A program made the translations under genes and the position numbers. From assembly GCA_046328115.1 (NCBI GenBank), contig JAXLXE010000001.1, positions 1,612,001-1,676,000 on the forward strand: a DNA stretch of 64,000 nucleotides. Direction: 5' to 3'. Below, piece after piece: positions 1-7,840 of this stretch. The notes beneath the pieces were generated by a model. That model was not told the DNA's origin and did not search any database. It worked only from the letters and a program-made list of their open reading frames with translations. Numbering within the stretch: the first letter of the stretch is position 1; each line of letters opens with the position of its first letter. The DNA comes from JAXLXE01 sp046328115 (lineage in GTDB: Bacteria; Chloroflexota; UBA6077; JACCZL01).

Positions 1-2286
1 GTAGTCTGTCTTCAACCGACGAACCGCCTGAATCAGATCCACCACGTTGCCGAATTGCTGCTCCGCTTGTTCGTCCGCGTTGCCCGCTTCTGGCCATGCC
101 TCCACCATCAGCGACGGCCGCGAAAACGGCGCGGTGGGCTCTGGTCCAGGCCTCAATACGGCAAAGGTCTGCCACAGCTCCTCGGATACGAACGGGGCAA
201 ACGGGTGCAGGAGACAAAGCGTTCGCTCGAACACGTCCACCAGTGTGTGCAGCGTGGCCGCCCTGGACGCGTCCCCACTCTCCCGCAGCTGGATCTTGGC
301 GATCTCCAGGTACCAGTCGCAGTAGTCCTCCCACAGGAAGTCCTGAACCGCCCTGGCCGCTTCGCCAAACTGAAAGTCGCGCAGAAGCCGCGTGCATTCG
401 CCCGTAACTCTCTCCGATCGCGATCGGATCCACCGGTCAGCAAGCGAGAAGGACTCGCGCGGAGGTCGGTCTGGCAGGGTCTCCCCCGCATTGGCCAGCA
501 CGAACCGTCCCGCGTTCCAGAGCTTGTTCACAAAGTTGCGCTGAGATTCCAACTTTGCATCCGTGATTGAGATGTCGTTTCCGGGCGTGGTGCCCACCAC
601 CAGGCCAAGACGGAGGGCGTCCGTGCCGTGCCGCTCCATCAGATCCAGCGGATCTCGCACGTTGCCCTTCACCTTGCTCATCTTCTCCCCATCAACACGG
701 ATCATCCCGTGCAGGTAGACCTCGCGAAATGGGACATCACCCATCATCGCCACACCCTGCATGATCATCCGCGCCACCCAGAAGAAGATGATGTCGTAGC
801 CCGTCTCCATCACAGACGTGGGGTAGAAGCGCTTCAAGTCCTCCGTCTCGTCCGGCCAGCCCAACGTGGAGAACGGCCAGAGGCCAGAGGAAAACCACGT
901 ATCCAGCACATCCGGATCCTGCGTGAGCGTCACGCCAGGGTAATCGGCGGGATTCGGATCTTCCAGCGTTACGATGGGCTCTCCGCCATCATCCCGGTAC
1001 CACACGGGGATTCGGTGGCCCCACCAAAGCTGGCGACTGATGCACCAGTCTCGGATGTTCTCCATCCAGTTGAAGTACACCTTCGCAAACCGGTCAGGAA
1101 TAATCCGAATCCGCCCGTCGCGAACGGCCTCCAATGCCGGCGCAGCCAACGGCTCGATCCGCACGTACCACTGCTTCGAGACTATGGGCTCCACCACCGT
1201 GCCGCAGCGCTGGCAATGCCCCACCGAGTGGCGATGCACCGCCGTCTTCACAAGCTGGCCACCCGCCTCCAGTTCTGCCAGTAGCGCCTTGCGCGCAGCC
1301 TGCGTGGTCATCCCGGCATAGGAGCCAGCCTCGGCGTTCATGGTGCCATCCAGGTTCATGGCCACGATCGTTGGGAGGCCGTGACGCTGCCCAATGTCGA
1401 AATCCGTGGGATCATGGCCCGGCGTCACCTTCACCGCCCCGGTGCCAAACGCAGGGTCCACTGCCTCGTCACCCAGAATAGGGATCTCGCGCCCCACGTG
1501 TGGCACTACTGCGCGCCGCCCGATGATGTCGCGGTACCGCTCGTCGTCCGGATGCACTGCGATGCCCGTGTCTGCCAGGATCGTCTCAGGTCGGGTCGTG
1601 GCAATCTGGATGCTGTCCGCCGTTGAATCATCACCGTTCCGCACAAGCGGATAGCGGACGTAGGAGAGCTGCCCCTCCACTTCCTGGTGCTCCACCTCCA
1701 GGTCGGACAGCGCCGTCATGCACCGCGGACACCAGTTGGTAATCCGCTCTCCGCGGTAGATCAGGCCCCGCTCGTGGAGACGGACGAACGCCGTCCGCAC
1801 CGCGCGTGACGGTCCGGGGTCCATCGTGAACGCCTCACGACTCCAGTCCGCGGATGCCCCCAGCTTGTAGAGCTGGTAGCGGATGCGCTCCCCATAGGTG
1901 TTCATCCACTCCCACACGTGACTGAGGAACTCCTCCCGGCCAATCGCGTGGCGGTCCAGGCCCGTGTCCTGGCGGAGCTGCCGCTCCACCACGAGCTGTC
2001 CCGCGATACCCGCGTGGTCACGCCCCGGGACCCACAGCGTGGGTTCCCCCAGCATCCGGTGCCAGCGCACCAGGATGTCCTCGATGGTCACAAACATCGC
2101 ATGGCCCAGGTGGAGCTCGCCCGTTACGTTCGGGGGCGGCATGGTGACCACAAAGGGGTCCTTGCCATTGGGCTCGCACGGCTTGAAGAGCCCGGCGTCC
2201 AACCACGCCTTGTACCAACGCGCCTCTACCGAGCCCGGGTCGTACGGCGTGTACTCCCGACTGCCGGTCCCGACTTCAGCGCTCAT
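1..2286 (-). CDS. valS: Valine--tRNA ligase (C-terminus beyond window)
   Basis: Class I aminoacyl-tRNA synthetase that charges tRNA-Val in the cytoplasm. Reading leftward from the ATG at 2284-2286 gives 762 codons with no stop before the edge, so the C-terminal coiled-coil tRNA-binding arm is missing from view. The HIGH-type signature HLGH is at residues 59-62 inside PPNVTGELHLGHA. Two Cys pairs (CPRC and CQRC) lie in the editing/zinc region. The second signature, at residues 535-539, reads KMSKV where KMSKS is usual for the family; GN follows two residues later as normal. Anticodon-binding helices follow the Rossmann core. The upstream leader holds a strong terminator-like hairpin, and an insertion sequence begins about 195 bp upstream. 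Identity is secure from the motifs and overall order. Confidence 0.97.
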   Translation of the reverse strand, partial: MSAEVGTGSREYTPYDPGSVEARWYKAWLDAGLFKPCEPNGKDPFVVTMPPPNVTGELHLGHAMFVTIEDILVRWHRMLGEPTLWVPGRDHAGIAGQLVVERQLRQDTGLDRHAIGREEFLSHVWEWMNTYGERIRYQLYKLGASADWSREAFTMDPGPSRAVRTAFVRLHERGLIYRGERITNWCPRCMTALSDLEVEHQEVEGQLSYVRYPLVRNGDDSTADSIQIATTRPETILADTGIAVHPDDERYRDIIGRRAVVPHVGREIPILGDEAVDPAFGTGAVKVTPGHDPTDFDIGQRHGLPTIVAMNLDGTMNAEAGSYAGMTTQAARKALLAELEAGGQLVKTAVHRHSVGHCQRCGTVVEPIVSKQWYVRIEPLAAPALEAVRDGRIRIIPDRFAKVYFNWMENIRDWCISRQLWWGHRIPVWYRDDGGEPIVTLEDPNPADYPGVTLTQDPDVLDTWFSSGLWPFSTLGWPDETEDLKRFYPTSVMETGYDIIFFWVARMIMQGVAMMGDVPFREVYLHGMIRVDGEKMSKVKGNVRDPLDLMERHGTDALRLGLVVGTTPGNDISITDAKLESQRNFVNKLWNAGRFVLANAGETLPDRPPRESFSLADRWIRSRSERVTGECTRLLRDFQFGEAARAVQDFLWEDYCDWYLEIAKIQLRESGDASRAATLHTLVDVFERTLCLLHPFAPFVSEELWQTFAVLRPGPEPTAPFSRPSLMVEAWPEAGNADEQAEQQFGNVVDLIQAVRRLKTDY

Positions 2287-2330
2287 CTCACTCACTCCAG
2301 GCCGTGTCTCCAGGCGCGCTCCGCCGTATG

Positions 2331-2356
2331 AAAAACGGCCCGCGCACAGGCGGGCC
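2331..2356 (-). terminator. Leader terminator/attenuator upstream of valS
   Basis: On the minus strand a perfect 7-bp stem GGCCCGC/GCGGGCC with a 6-nt loop is followed at once by GTTTTTC, a textbook intrinsic terminator. It lies about 45 nt before the valS start, and no minus-strand gene upstream needs terminating, since the neighbour is a plus-strand transposase. It is therefore probably a leader attenuator controlling valS. A second small hairpin (GGCGG-TAGT-CCGCC) precedes it. The canonical T-box sequence was not found, so the sensing mechanism is unknown. Confidence 0.6.
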
Positions 2357-2455
2357 GGGGGTGGCAACATTCACGACGCGGCGGACTACCGCCACACATC
2401 GGTGCGCCCGCTCGGTGGCACGGCACACACAGGTTGGCCGCTCTGGCCAGGTTGA

Positions 2456-3775
2456 ATGGTAGGTACGGCCGTGAAGCCGTGTCAAGCACTCGAATTGCCT
2501 CATAAGAAATCTTCTCGAAGGCAGAGACGATGCCTCAGAACAAAGCTTCTCGAACGGGAGGCTGGAACGGTGGGGCGAGCGAGTGTGCGCGAGCTGGTGG
2601 CGGCGTTACGGCCACGCTATCAACGGGCCGCCAAACGGGATCGTGGACGGATCCTGGATGAGTTTTGCGCGGCGACCGGGTACCACCGGGTGTATGCCCG
2701 GTCACTGCTCGGTCGGGTGGCCCATGCCCCGCGCCCCACGGGCGCGCGGCGCGGCGGGCGCCCACCGCTCTATGGTCCCGAGGACCGGTTGCTGCTGGAG
2801 CTGTGCTGGGAGTTGACCGATGGCGTGTGCAGCAAGCGGTTGGCGCCGTTTCTGGGCACCCTGGTGGCCAAGCTGGCGCGACTGGGAGCGCTCCCCGAGG
2901 AGTTGACGCCGGCCGTGCAGGCGCGCGTGGCGGGGATGAGCGCGTCGACGATCGATCGGCTGCTGCGCGCGACGCGGGCGGTCTGGCCGGTGCGGGGTCG
3001 GGCGACGACGAAGCCGGGCAGCCTGCTGCGGAGCCAGGTGGCGATTCGGACATTCGCGGACTGGGATGAGGCGAAGCCGGGGTTTCTGGAGGTGGATCTG
3101 GTGGCGCACAGTGGAGCGAGCGGGGCCGGGGAGTTCGCGTTCACGCTGAGCGGGGTGGATGTGGCGACCGGCTGGATCAGCCTTGAGGCGGTGCGGAACA
3201 AGAGCGAGCTGGCCGTGTTCGCGGCGTTCGAGCGGTTGCGGGAGCGGCTGCCATTCCCGTTGCGTGGGATCGACTGCGACAACGGTGGGGAGTTCATCAA
3301 CCACAACATGCGGCGATACTGCGAGCAGGAGCGAATCACGCTGACGCGGAGTCGCCCGTATCGGAAGAACGACAACTGCTACATCGAGCAGAAGAACTGG
3401 AGCGTGGTGCGGCGCCTGGTCGGGTACGCACGATTCGAGGCCGGTGCGCTGCCGACGCTGGAGGCGTTGTACGCGGTGGCGCGGGACCATGTGAACTACT
3501 TGCAGCCGGTCCGGAAGCTGGTGACCAAAGACCGTGACGGAGCGAAGGTGAGACGGCAGTACGACGCGGCGCAGACACCGTACCAGCGGGTACTGGCGGA
3601 CCAGCACGTGGACGAGCACGTGAAGGCGACGTTGACCGAGCATGACGAAGGACTGCATCCGGTGCAGGTGAAGCTGGCGATGGAGGAGCTCCAGACCAAG
3701 CTGTATGGCCATGCGGTCAGAGTCGGTCGAGAAGCATCGGTTGTGACGCAGCGAACCGACGAAAGGAAGATTTAG
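2456..3775 (+). CDS. DDE transposase (integrase-core superfamily)
   Basis: Catalyses cut or strand transfer of its insertion sequence. The longest reading is 439 residues. An N-terminal helical DNA-binding region (about 40-190) includes an RILDEFCAATGYHRVYA segment typical of this transposase group. The rve catalytic core follows, with D214 (EVDLVAH), D275 (DCDNGGEF) and E311 (NCYIEQKN); the D-to-E spacing is 35 residues. The pattern resembles ISNCY/IS481-like integrase-core transposases, but the family was not confirmed. The ATG at 2456 lies outside the suggested left end, so in-frame GTG codons at 2570 or 2585 (about 400 residues, matching where homology would begin) are equally plausible. 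The reading frame is intact, so the element may be active. Confidence 0.85.
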   Translation: MVGTAVKPCQALELPHKKSSRRQRRCLRTKLLEREAGTVGRASVRELVAALRPRYQRAAKRDRGRILDEFCAATGYHRVYARSLLGRVAHAPRPTGARRGGRPPLYGPEDRLLLELCWELTDGVCSKRLAPFLGTLVAKLARLGALPEELTPAVQARVAGMSASTIDRLLRATRAVWPVRGRATTKPGSLLRSQVAIRTFADWDEAKPGFLEVDLVAHSGASGAGEFAFTLSGVDVATGWISLEAVRNKSELAVFAAFERLRERLPFPLRGIDCDNGGEFINHNMRRYCEQERITLTRSRPYRKNDNCYIEQKNWSVVRRLVGYARFEAGALPTLEALYAVARDHVNYLQPVRKLVTKDRDGAKVRRQYDAAQTPYQRVLADQHVDEHVKATLTEHDEGLHPVQVKLAMEELQTKLYGHAVRVGREASVVTQRTDERKI

Positions 3776-3783
3776 TTTTGACG
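2480..3783. mobile_element. Insertion sequence, about 1.3 kb, approximate ends
   Basis: A single DD35E transposase gene fills this interval. The proposed ends are TGTCAA at 2480-2485 and its near-inverse TTGACG at 3778-3783. An AAATCTTC word also occurs near both ends in inverted orientation (near 2507 on the plus strand, and just inside the right end on the minus strand). The terminal repeats are imperfect and no clear target-site duplication was found, so the boundaries are estimates. The element sits between valS and the 3' end of the c-di-GMP gene. Confidence 0.5.
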
Positions 3784-3793
3784 CAGAACGGCA

Positions 3794-6352
3794 CTACGCC
3801 GCAGAGCGTCTTGCGAGTGTCTCCACCGGCACAGCAGTTCCCCACAAAAACCCCTGCCCGAACTCCACGCCCATGTCGCGCAGGTCAGCAGCTACGTCCG
3901 GGGTCTCTATCCACTCGGCGACCACCTGTCGATTGAGAGCGTGGCACACCGTCGTGATCGCGTCCACAATCGCGCGGTCGCCCCTGTCCGTTCTGATGTC
4001 GCGAACAAAGGAGCCATCAATCTTGACGATCTGGACGGGAAGCGACCGCAGGTAGGAAAACGAGGAGAAATCCACACCAAAGTCATCCAGAGCAAACCGG
4101 CAACCCAGATCCGTGAGTCGACCAATGAAGCGTTGCGCATGGTCCAGCTTGCGGATCGCGGATGTCTCGGTCACCTCAAATCCCAGGCGGGACGGCTCCA
4201 CACCCACTTCGCCCAGGCGATGCTCGATCATCTCCATCAAGCTCTGATCGGTCAGGCTGGGGCCCGAGAGGTTCACAAACAGCTCCAGCCACGGATGGTG
4301 CGAGAGATACCGGAGGGCCTCGTTCACTACCCACCGATCCAGCGCCGGCATCAACCCGAACCGCTCTGCTGATGGGAGAAACAGCCCAGGCGGGAGAAGC
4401 TGCCCGTCCTCGCCGCGGATCCGCAGCAGACCCTCGTAGTGAGACACGTGCTGATCGCTCAGCCGCACCACTGGCTGCACGTGCAGCTCCAGCTGATTCT
4501 GGCGCAGCGCGTCCTTGACCGTCGTCGCCCACGTACTGTCCGCGCAGCTCACGATCCCGCGCCGATCGGTGGCGCTCAAGGTAACCACACGGTTCTTCCC
4601 CTGCTCCTTCGCCCCATACAACGCCGTATCGGCCAGCGCCAAAACGGATTCCGCGTCAACCCGCGCATCTATTGGCGCCACGCCAATACTCACACCCAGC
4701 GAGAACACGCGCTCATCGATGACGAATCGGGCATCCTCGATCGCCCCCCGCACACGATCGGCCACGACTCGCGCGTCGTCCATCGTGACGTCATCCAGGA
4801 GCGCCGCGAACTCATCACCGCCCAGTCGCGCCAGAAGATCAACTTCACGGAGCTCACTCACAATGATAGCCGCGACTCTCGCAAGCAGCAGGTCGCCTGC
4901 TGCGTGACCCAGCGTGTCGTTGACGGACTTGAAATGATCCAGGTCCATCATCAGTAGAGCCCCGCGTCGCCCACGCCCGGCCTGTGCCACGCTGCGTTCC
5001 AGCGCGTCGGAGAGCGCCCGCCGGTTCGGCAGTTCCGTGAGCGGATCGTGCATGGCCAGGTGGCGGATCTCAGCCTGGTGGCCGGACGCCACGATCGACA
5101 GCGCGAGCCGCGAGGCAAAGTCTGCCAACTCGGCGACCCATGCACCATCCAGATCGCCCGCACGATCTGCAAACACGGTCACCACGCCCAGCGCACGGCC
5201 GTGGGCCGCCATGGGGACCGTGAGGCAATACTCAGACGGCCAGTGCGCCGCCCCGGAGCTCTGCACTTCATCGATGTGCCAGCGCTGTGGAGTCCCGGCC
5301 GCGCGCGACTCAGTCAAAATCGCGGGTGGCACCTCCGGCCGAGGTGGCGTCGACGGCGCCGTTTCGGGACGTCCCGCCCACGCCCGCATCACCGACGCGT
5401 CAGACTCTGTGCTCGCGCTCGCCTCGATGACCGCGCCCATCGTCCGAAGACCCTTCACCAGCTCGCGGCTCACCAGCTCCAGAATGGCCGGCACCGGCTG
5501 ATTGGTCAAGACCTGTGAATCAATCTCGTTCAGCAAGCGGTAGAGATGCTCGCGACGCCGGCGCTGGGTGATGTCTCGGATCGTAGCGACCCGGACCTCG
5601 CGATCGCGTAACGGAAAGAGCCGAGCCACAATCTCCAGATCGAACCGCGAGCCGTCTTTCCGCAGCCCAACCACCTCGTACGGGTGCGGGTTACCAGAGA
5701 TCATGTTCTGCATGATCGTCAGGTGCGATTCCGGAGCGATGAACTCCAGGACCTGGTGACCCACGCCCTCTTCCCGCGTGAACCCGAACATCTCGGCTGC
5801 CGCGGGATTGGCCTCAATGATGAGACCGCCCTCGTGGATGATGATGCCTTCCAGCGTGGCTTCTGTCAGCACCCTCAATCTGGCATCGCTTTCAGACGCG
5901 GTCTCCTGCGCCTGGCGACGCTCGGTCACATCCCGCGCAATCGCCAGGACACTGGCGCTAGAGTTTCCAGGCAGCACGTTGCTGCTCACTTCCAGCGTCA
6001 GCCAGCGGCCATCAGCATGCTGAATCCGGTACTCGGACAGTCGGAATCCGTGCGCGCCCTGACGCATCCGTCGCAGTCTCCCCCGGGCGCGAACGGCGTC
6101 CTCAGGGTGGAGATTCGCGAGCAGACTGCTACCGACCAGCGTGGACGGATCTCGCCCGAGTACCCGCTGGACTGAAGGGCTCACGTACTGGATGATGCCC
6201 TTCAGGTCATAGGCGACGATAATGTCCGCGGTGTGCTCGAGCAGCGACGCTACGAACGCAGCATCAGGCGCCGTCGAATGCTCCTGCCACACCGCCTTGG
6301 TCAGACCCGGGTTGCCATTCTTGATCGGGCGGCCGGCAGCCATCACGCTCAC
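3794..6352 (-). CDS. PAS-PAS-GAF-GGDEF-EAL cyclic-di-GMP signalling protein
   Basis: An 852-residue cytoplasmic sensor combining diguanylate cyclase and phosphodiesterase modules. Domain order: PAS (about 33-150), PAS (about 155-275), GAF (about 285-430), GGDEF (about 440-600) and EAL (about 620-850). The cyclase motif is intact (LARLGGDEFAALL, GGDEF at 511-515). In the EAL domain the signature Glu640 is kept but the motif reads EGLLR rather than EALLR. Other phosphodiesterase residues look present: NLSGPSL, FEVTET, the DDFG segment, VKIDGSF and an IET Glu. Both activities are therefore plausible, with direction set by PAS/GAF ligands. No transmembrane segment is apparent. The start is GTG at 6352, or ATG three codons later. 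A structured inverted-repeat region lies just upstream. Confidence 0.93.
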   Translation of the reverse strand: MSVMAAGRPIKNGNPGLTKAVWQEHSTAPDAAFVASLLEHTADIIVAYDLKGIIQYVSPSVQRVLGRDPSTLVGSSLLANLHPEDAVRARGRLRRMRQGAHGFRLSEYRIQHADGRWLTLEVSSNVLPGNSSASVLAIARDVTERRQAQETASESDARLRVLTEATLEGIIIHEGGLIIEANPAAAEMFGFTREEGVGHQVLEFIAPESHLTIMQNMISGNPHPYEVVGLRKDGSRFDLEIVARLFPLRDREVRVATIRDITQRRRREHLYRLLNEIDSQVLTNQPVPAILELVSRELVKGLRTMGAVIEASASTESDASVMRAWAGRPETAPSTPPRPEVPPAILTESRAAGTPQRWHIDEVQSSGAAHWPSEYCLTVPMAAHGRALGVVTVFADRAGDLDGAWVAELADFASRLALSIVASGHQAEIRHLAMHDPLTELPNRRALSDALERSVAQAGRGRRGALLMMDLDHFKSVNDTLGHAAGDLLLARVAAIIVSELREVDLLARLGGDEFAALLDDVTMDDARVVADRVRGAIEDARFVIDERVFSLGVSIGVAPIDARVDAESVLALADTALYGAKEQGKNRVVTLSATDRRGIVSCADSTWATTVKDALRQNQLELHVQPVVRLSDQHVSHYEGLLRIRGEDGQLLPPGLFLPSAERFGLMPALDRWVVNEALRYLSHHPWLELFVNLSGPSLTDQSLMEMIEHRLGEVGVEPSRLGFEVTETSAIRKLDHAQRFIGRLTDLGCRFALDDFGVDFSSFSYLRSLPVQIVKIDGSFVRDIRTDRGDRAIVDAITTVCHALNRQVVAEWIETPDVAADLRDMGVEFGQGFLWGTAVPVETLARRSAA

Positions 6353-6372
6353 TCAGAGAGATTCCGGCGCCG

Positions 6373-6440
6373 CGCGCTCCGTCTGCGTCGCAATTCGACG
6401 CCAACCGCGACCCCCCGCGGTCTCCCCCCGACGGAGCGCG
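6373..6440 (-). ncRNA. Candidate three-way-junction RNA in leader of the c-di-GMP gene
   Basis: Three nested perfect helices fit one 68-nt fold. P1 pairs 6373-6383 with 6430-6440 (11 bp). P2 pairs 6385-6390 with 6396-6401 (6 bp, 5-nt loop). P3 pairs 6405-6409 with 6416-6420 (5 bp, 6-nt loop). It lies 21 nt upstream of the start codon of the GGDEF/EAL gene on that strand and carries two G6 runs there. It does not match the c-di-GMP-I riboswitch consensus. It could instead be a terminator for the NUDIX operon, and the strand is not proven. The rest of 6353-6545 shows nothing recognisable. Confidence 0.35.
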
Positions 6441-6545
6441 CTACCGCGCCTTCACTGACAATGAACGCCGCGGCACCGGTGTTCGGGATGCCCCAGCGCG
6501 GGCTCGTGCTCCGCGCTGCTTACGTGCACCTTCGCATCCCGCCGG

Positions 6546-7013
6546 CTAGCCCAGACTCGCCACCACTCGCCGACACCAGGCCTGGATCTCCTCGTTCGCG
6601 CCGAGCGCCTCAAGCTCCGACAGCGCGTACCAGCCCACGCGGTGGTCCCGCGCCAGGTTCGGTGGAATGGCGTCCACGTCACCCACTGGCTCGGCAAAAT
6701 ACACCAGGTCTATATGCTGGTGCCCTGGTCCGATGTCCTCGAGCTGGATACCGGCCGGCCGCGCGAGCTGGACCGGATAATCCACCGCCAGTCCCGCGCC
6801 AGAGACCAGCCGCACGGCGATCCCCGTCTCTTCGAGCACCTCGCGCACCGCTGCCTCGTCCGGCAGCTCGTTCGGCTCAATGTGGCCCCCTGGTGGCAGC
6901 CACATCCCCAGCTTCGCGTGCCAGTGCAGCAGCACCCGTCCTTCGTGCACCACGAACACCGCCACCGTGAACTCGCGGGTCAAGCCGCCCGAGGACGGCA
7001 CTTCGCGAGTCAC
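6546..7013 (-). CDS. NUDIX hydrolase
   Basis: A 155-residue protein predicted to hydrolyse a nucleoside diphosphate linked to another moiety. The complete Nudix box G-x5-E-x7-REVxEExG spans residues 43-65, with REVLEETG at its C-terminal end. The preceding strand (TVAVFVVHEGRVLLHWH) fits the fold, and the WLPPGGHIEPNE entry to the box is typical. The substrate cannot be inferred. The GTG start overlaps the stop of the upstream crotonase gene by 4 bp (GTGA), indicating translational coupling. Confidence 0.88.
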   Translation of the reverse strand: MTREVPSSGGLTREFTVAVFVVHEGRVLLHWHAKLGMWLPPGGHIEPNELPDEAAVREVLEETGIAVRLVSGAGLAVDYPVQLARPAGIQLEDIGPGHQHIDLVYFAEPVGDVDAIPPNLARDHRVGWYALSELEALGANEEIQAWCRRVVASLG

Positions 7014-7795
7014 CGACCGGTCCAGTTGGGCTTTCGCTTCTCCAGGAACGCGGACACGCCCTCACGGAAGTCGTCGCTCGTGTACGTCCGTTGGATCAGA
7101 TCATCACCCCCGGTCGCCCGGCGCTGCTCGCCGATGCGCCGTAGTGCCTCCTTGGTCACCTGGATCGTGATCGGTGCGTAGCTCGCCACGCGTTGTGCAA
7201 GCTCCGCGACGTGCCCCTCGATCGCGTCTGGCTCAACAATCTCATGTACGAATCCGGCCTGCAACATCTCCTCGGCCGAGAAGAGCTTAGCCGTGAAGAT
7301 CATCTGCTTCACTCGTGACGGTCCAAATAGGTCCACGAATCGTGAATACGTCTCCATGGACAGGCAGTTTCCCAGCGTCCGAGCTATCGGCACCCCAAAC
7401 CGCGCATCCGGCGTCGCCACCCGGAGGTCGGAGACCGCGCAGATGTTGAAGCCTCCGCCCACCGCGTACCCCTGGATTTGCGCTATGACCGGCTTCGTGA
7501 CCCGCTCCACGCGCCCGCTCCGCTGGTCACCGCCCTTCTCGTACTCCAGCCCCGCCTCCGGCGTGGTGAACGCCCTAAACTGGCTGATGTCCGTCCCCGC
7601 TACAAAAGCCTTACCACCCGCGCCCCGCAGCACCATCACCCGGATCCCGTCGTCCGCGTCCACCTCGTCACACGCCTCATTCAGGCGCTCGTACATGGCC
7701 CAGGTCATCGCATTCCGTGCTTCCGGTCGGTTGAACGTCACGGTTAGCACCGGCCCGTCCCGCTCGACCAGGATCTCAGGTGCAGTCGCCGTCAT
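7010..7795 (-). CDS. Crotonase-family protein (enoyl-CoA hydratase/isomerase fold)
   Basis: A 261-residue crotonase-fold protein acting on an acyl-CoA. The start at 7795 is chosen because GGAGGAG lies about 5 nt upstream of that ATG; a longer reading to 7861 has no such site. Oxyanion-hole segments are visible: GGKAFVAGTDIS (about 65-76) and GYAVGGGFNICAVSDLRVA (about 105-123). Where classical hydratases carry two catalytic glutamates (GGGCE and QPE contexts) this protein has GGGFN and GVPIA, so ordinary hydration of enoyl-CoA is doubtful. Isomerase, decarboxylase or other crotonase chemistry is possible. It is the first gene of a two-gene operon with the NUDIX hydrolase. Confidence 0.87.
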   Translation of the reverse strand: MTATAPEILVERDGPVLTVTFNRPEARNAMTWAMYERLNEACDEVDADDGIRVMVLRGAGGKAFVAGTDISQFRAFTTPEAGLEYEKGGDQRSGRVERVTKPVIAQIQGYAVGGGFNICAVSDLRVATPDARFGVPIARTLGNCLSMETYSRFVDLFGPSRVKQMIFTAKLFSAEEMLQAGFVHEIVEPDAIEGHVAELAQRVASYAPITIQVTKEALRRIGEQRRATGGDDLIQRTYTSDDFREGVSAFLEKRKPNWTGR

Positions 7796-7840
7796 CCCAT
7801 CTCCTCCAGGCGCCCGCGTGGGCGGGGCGCGCGGGCTGGC

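Noticed and set aside
2287..2455. T-box riboswitch in the valS leader
   Set aside because: A terminator is present, but the conserved AGGGUGGNACCGCG antiterminator sequence and a clear Val specifier loop were not found on the minus strand.
2702..3712. Long open frame antisense to the transposase gene (336 codons)
   Set aside because: It lies wholly opposite the DDE core, has Arg/Pro/His-rich composition and no recognisable domain; a product of high G+C codon bias.
6373..6440. Known c-di-GMP riboswitch class for the structured leader
   Set aside because: The conserved loop and linker sequences of c-di-GMP-I were not recognised; only helices support the RNA call.
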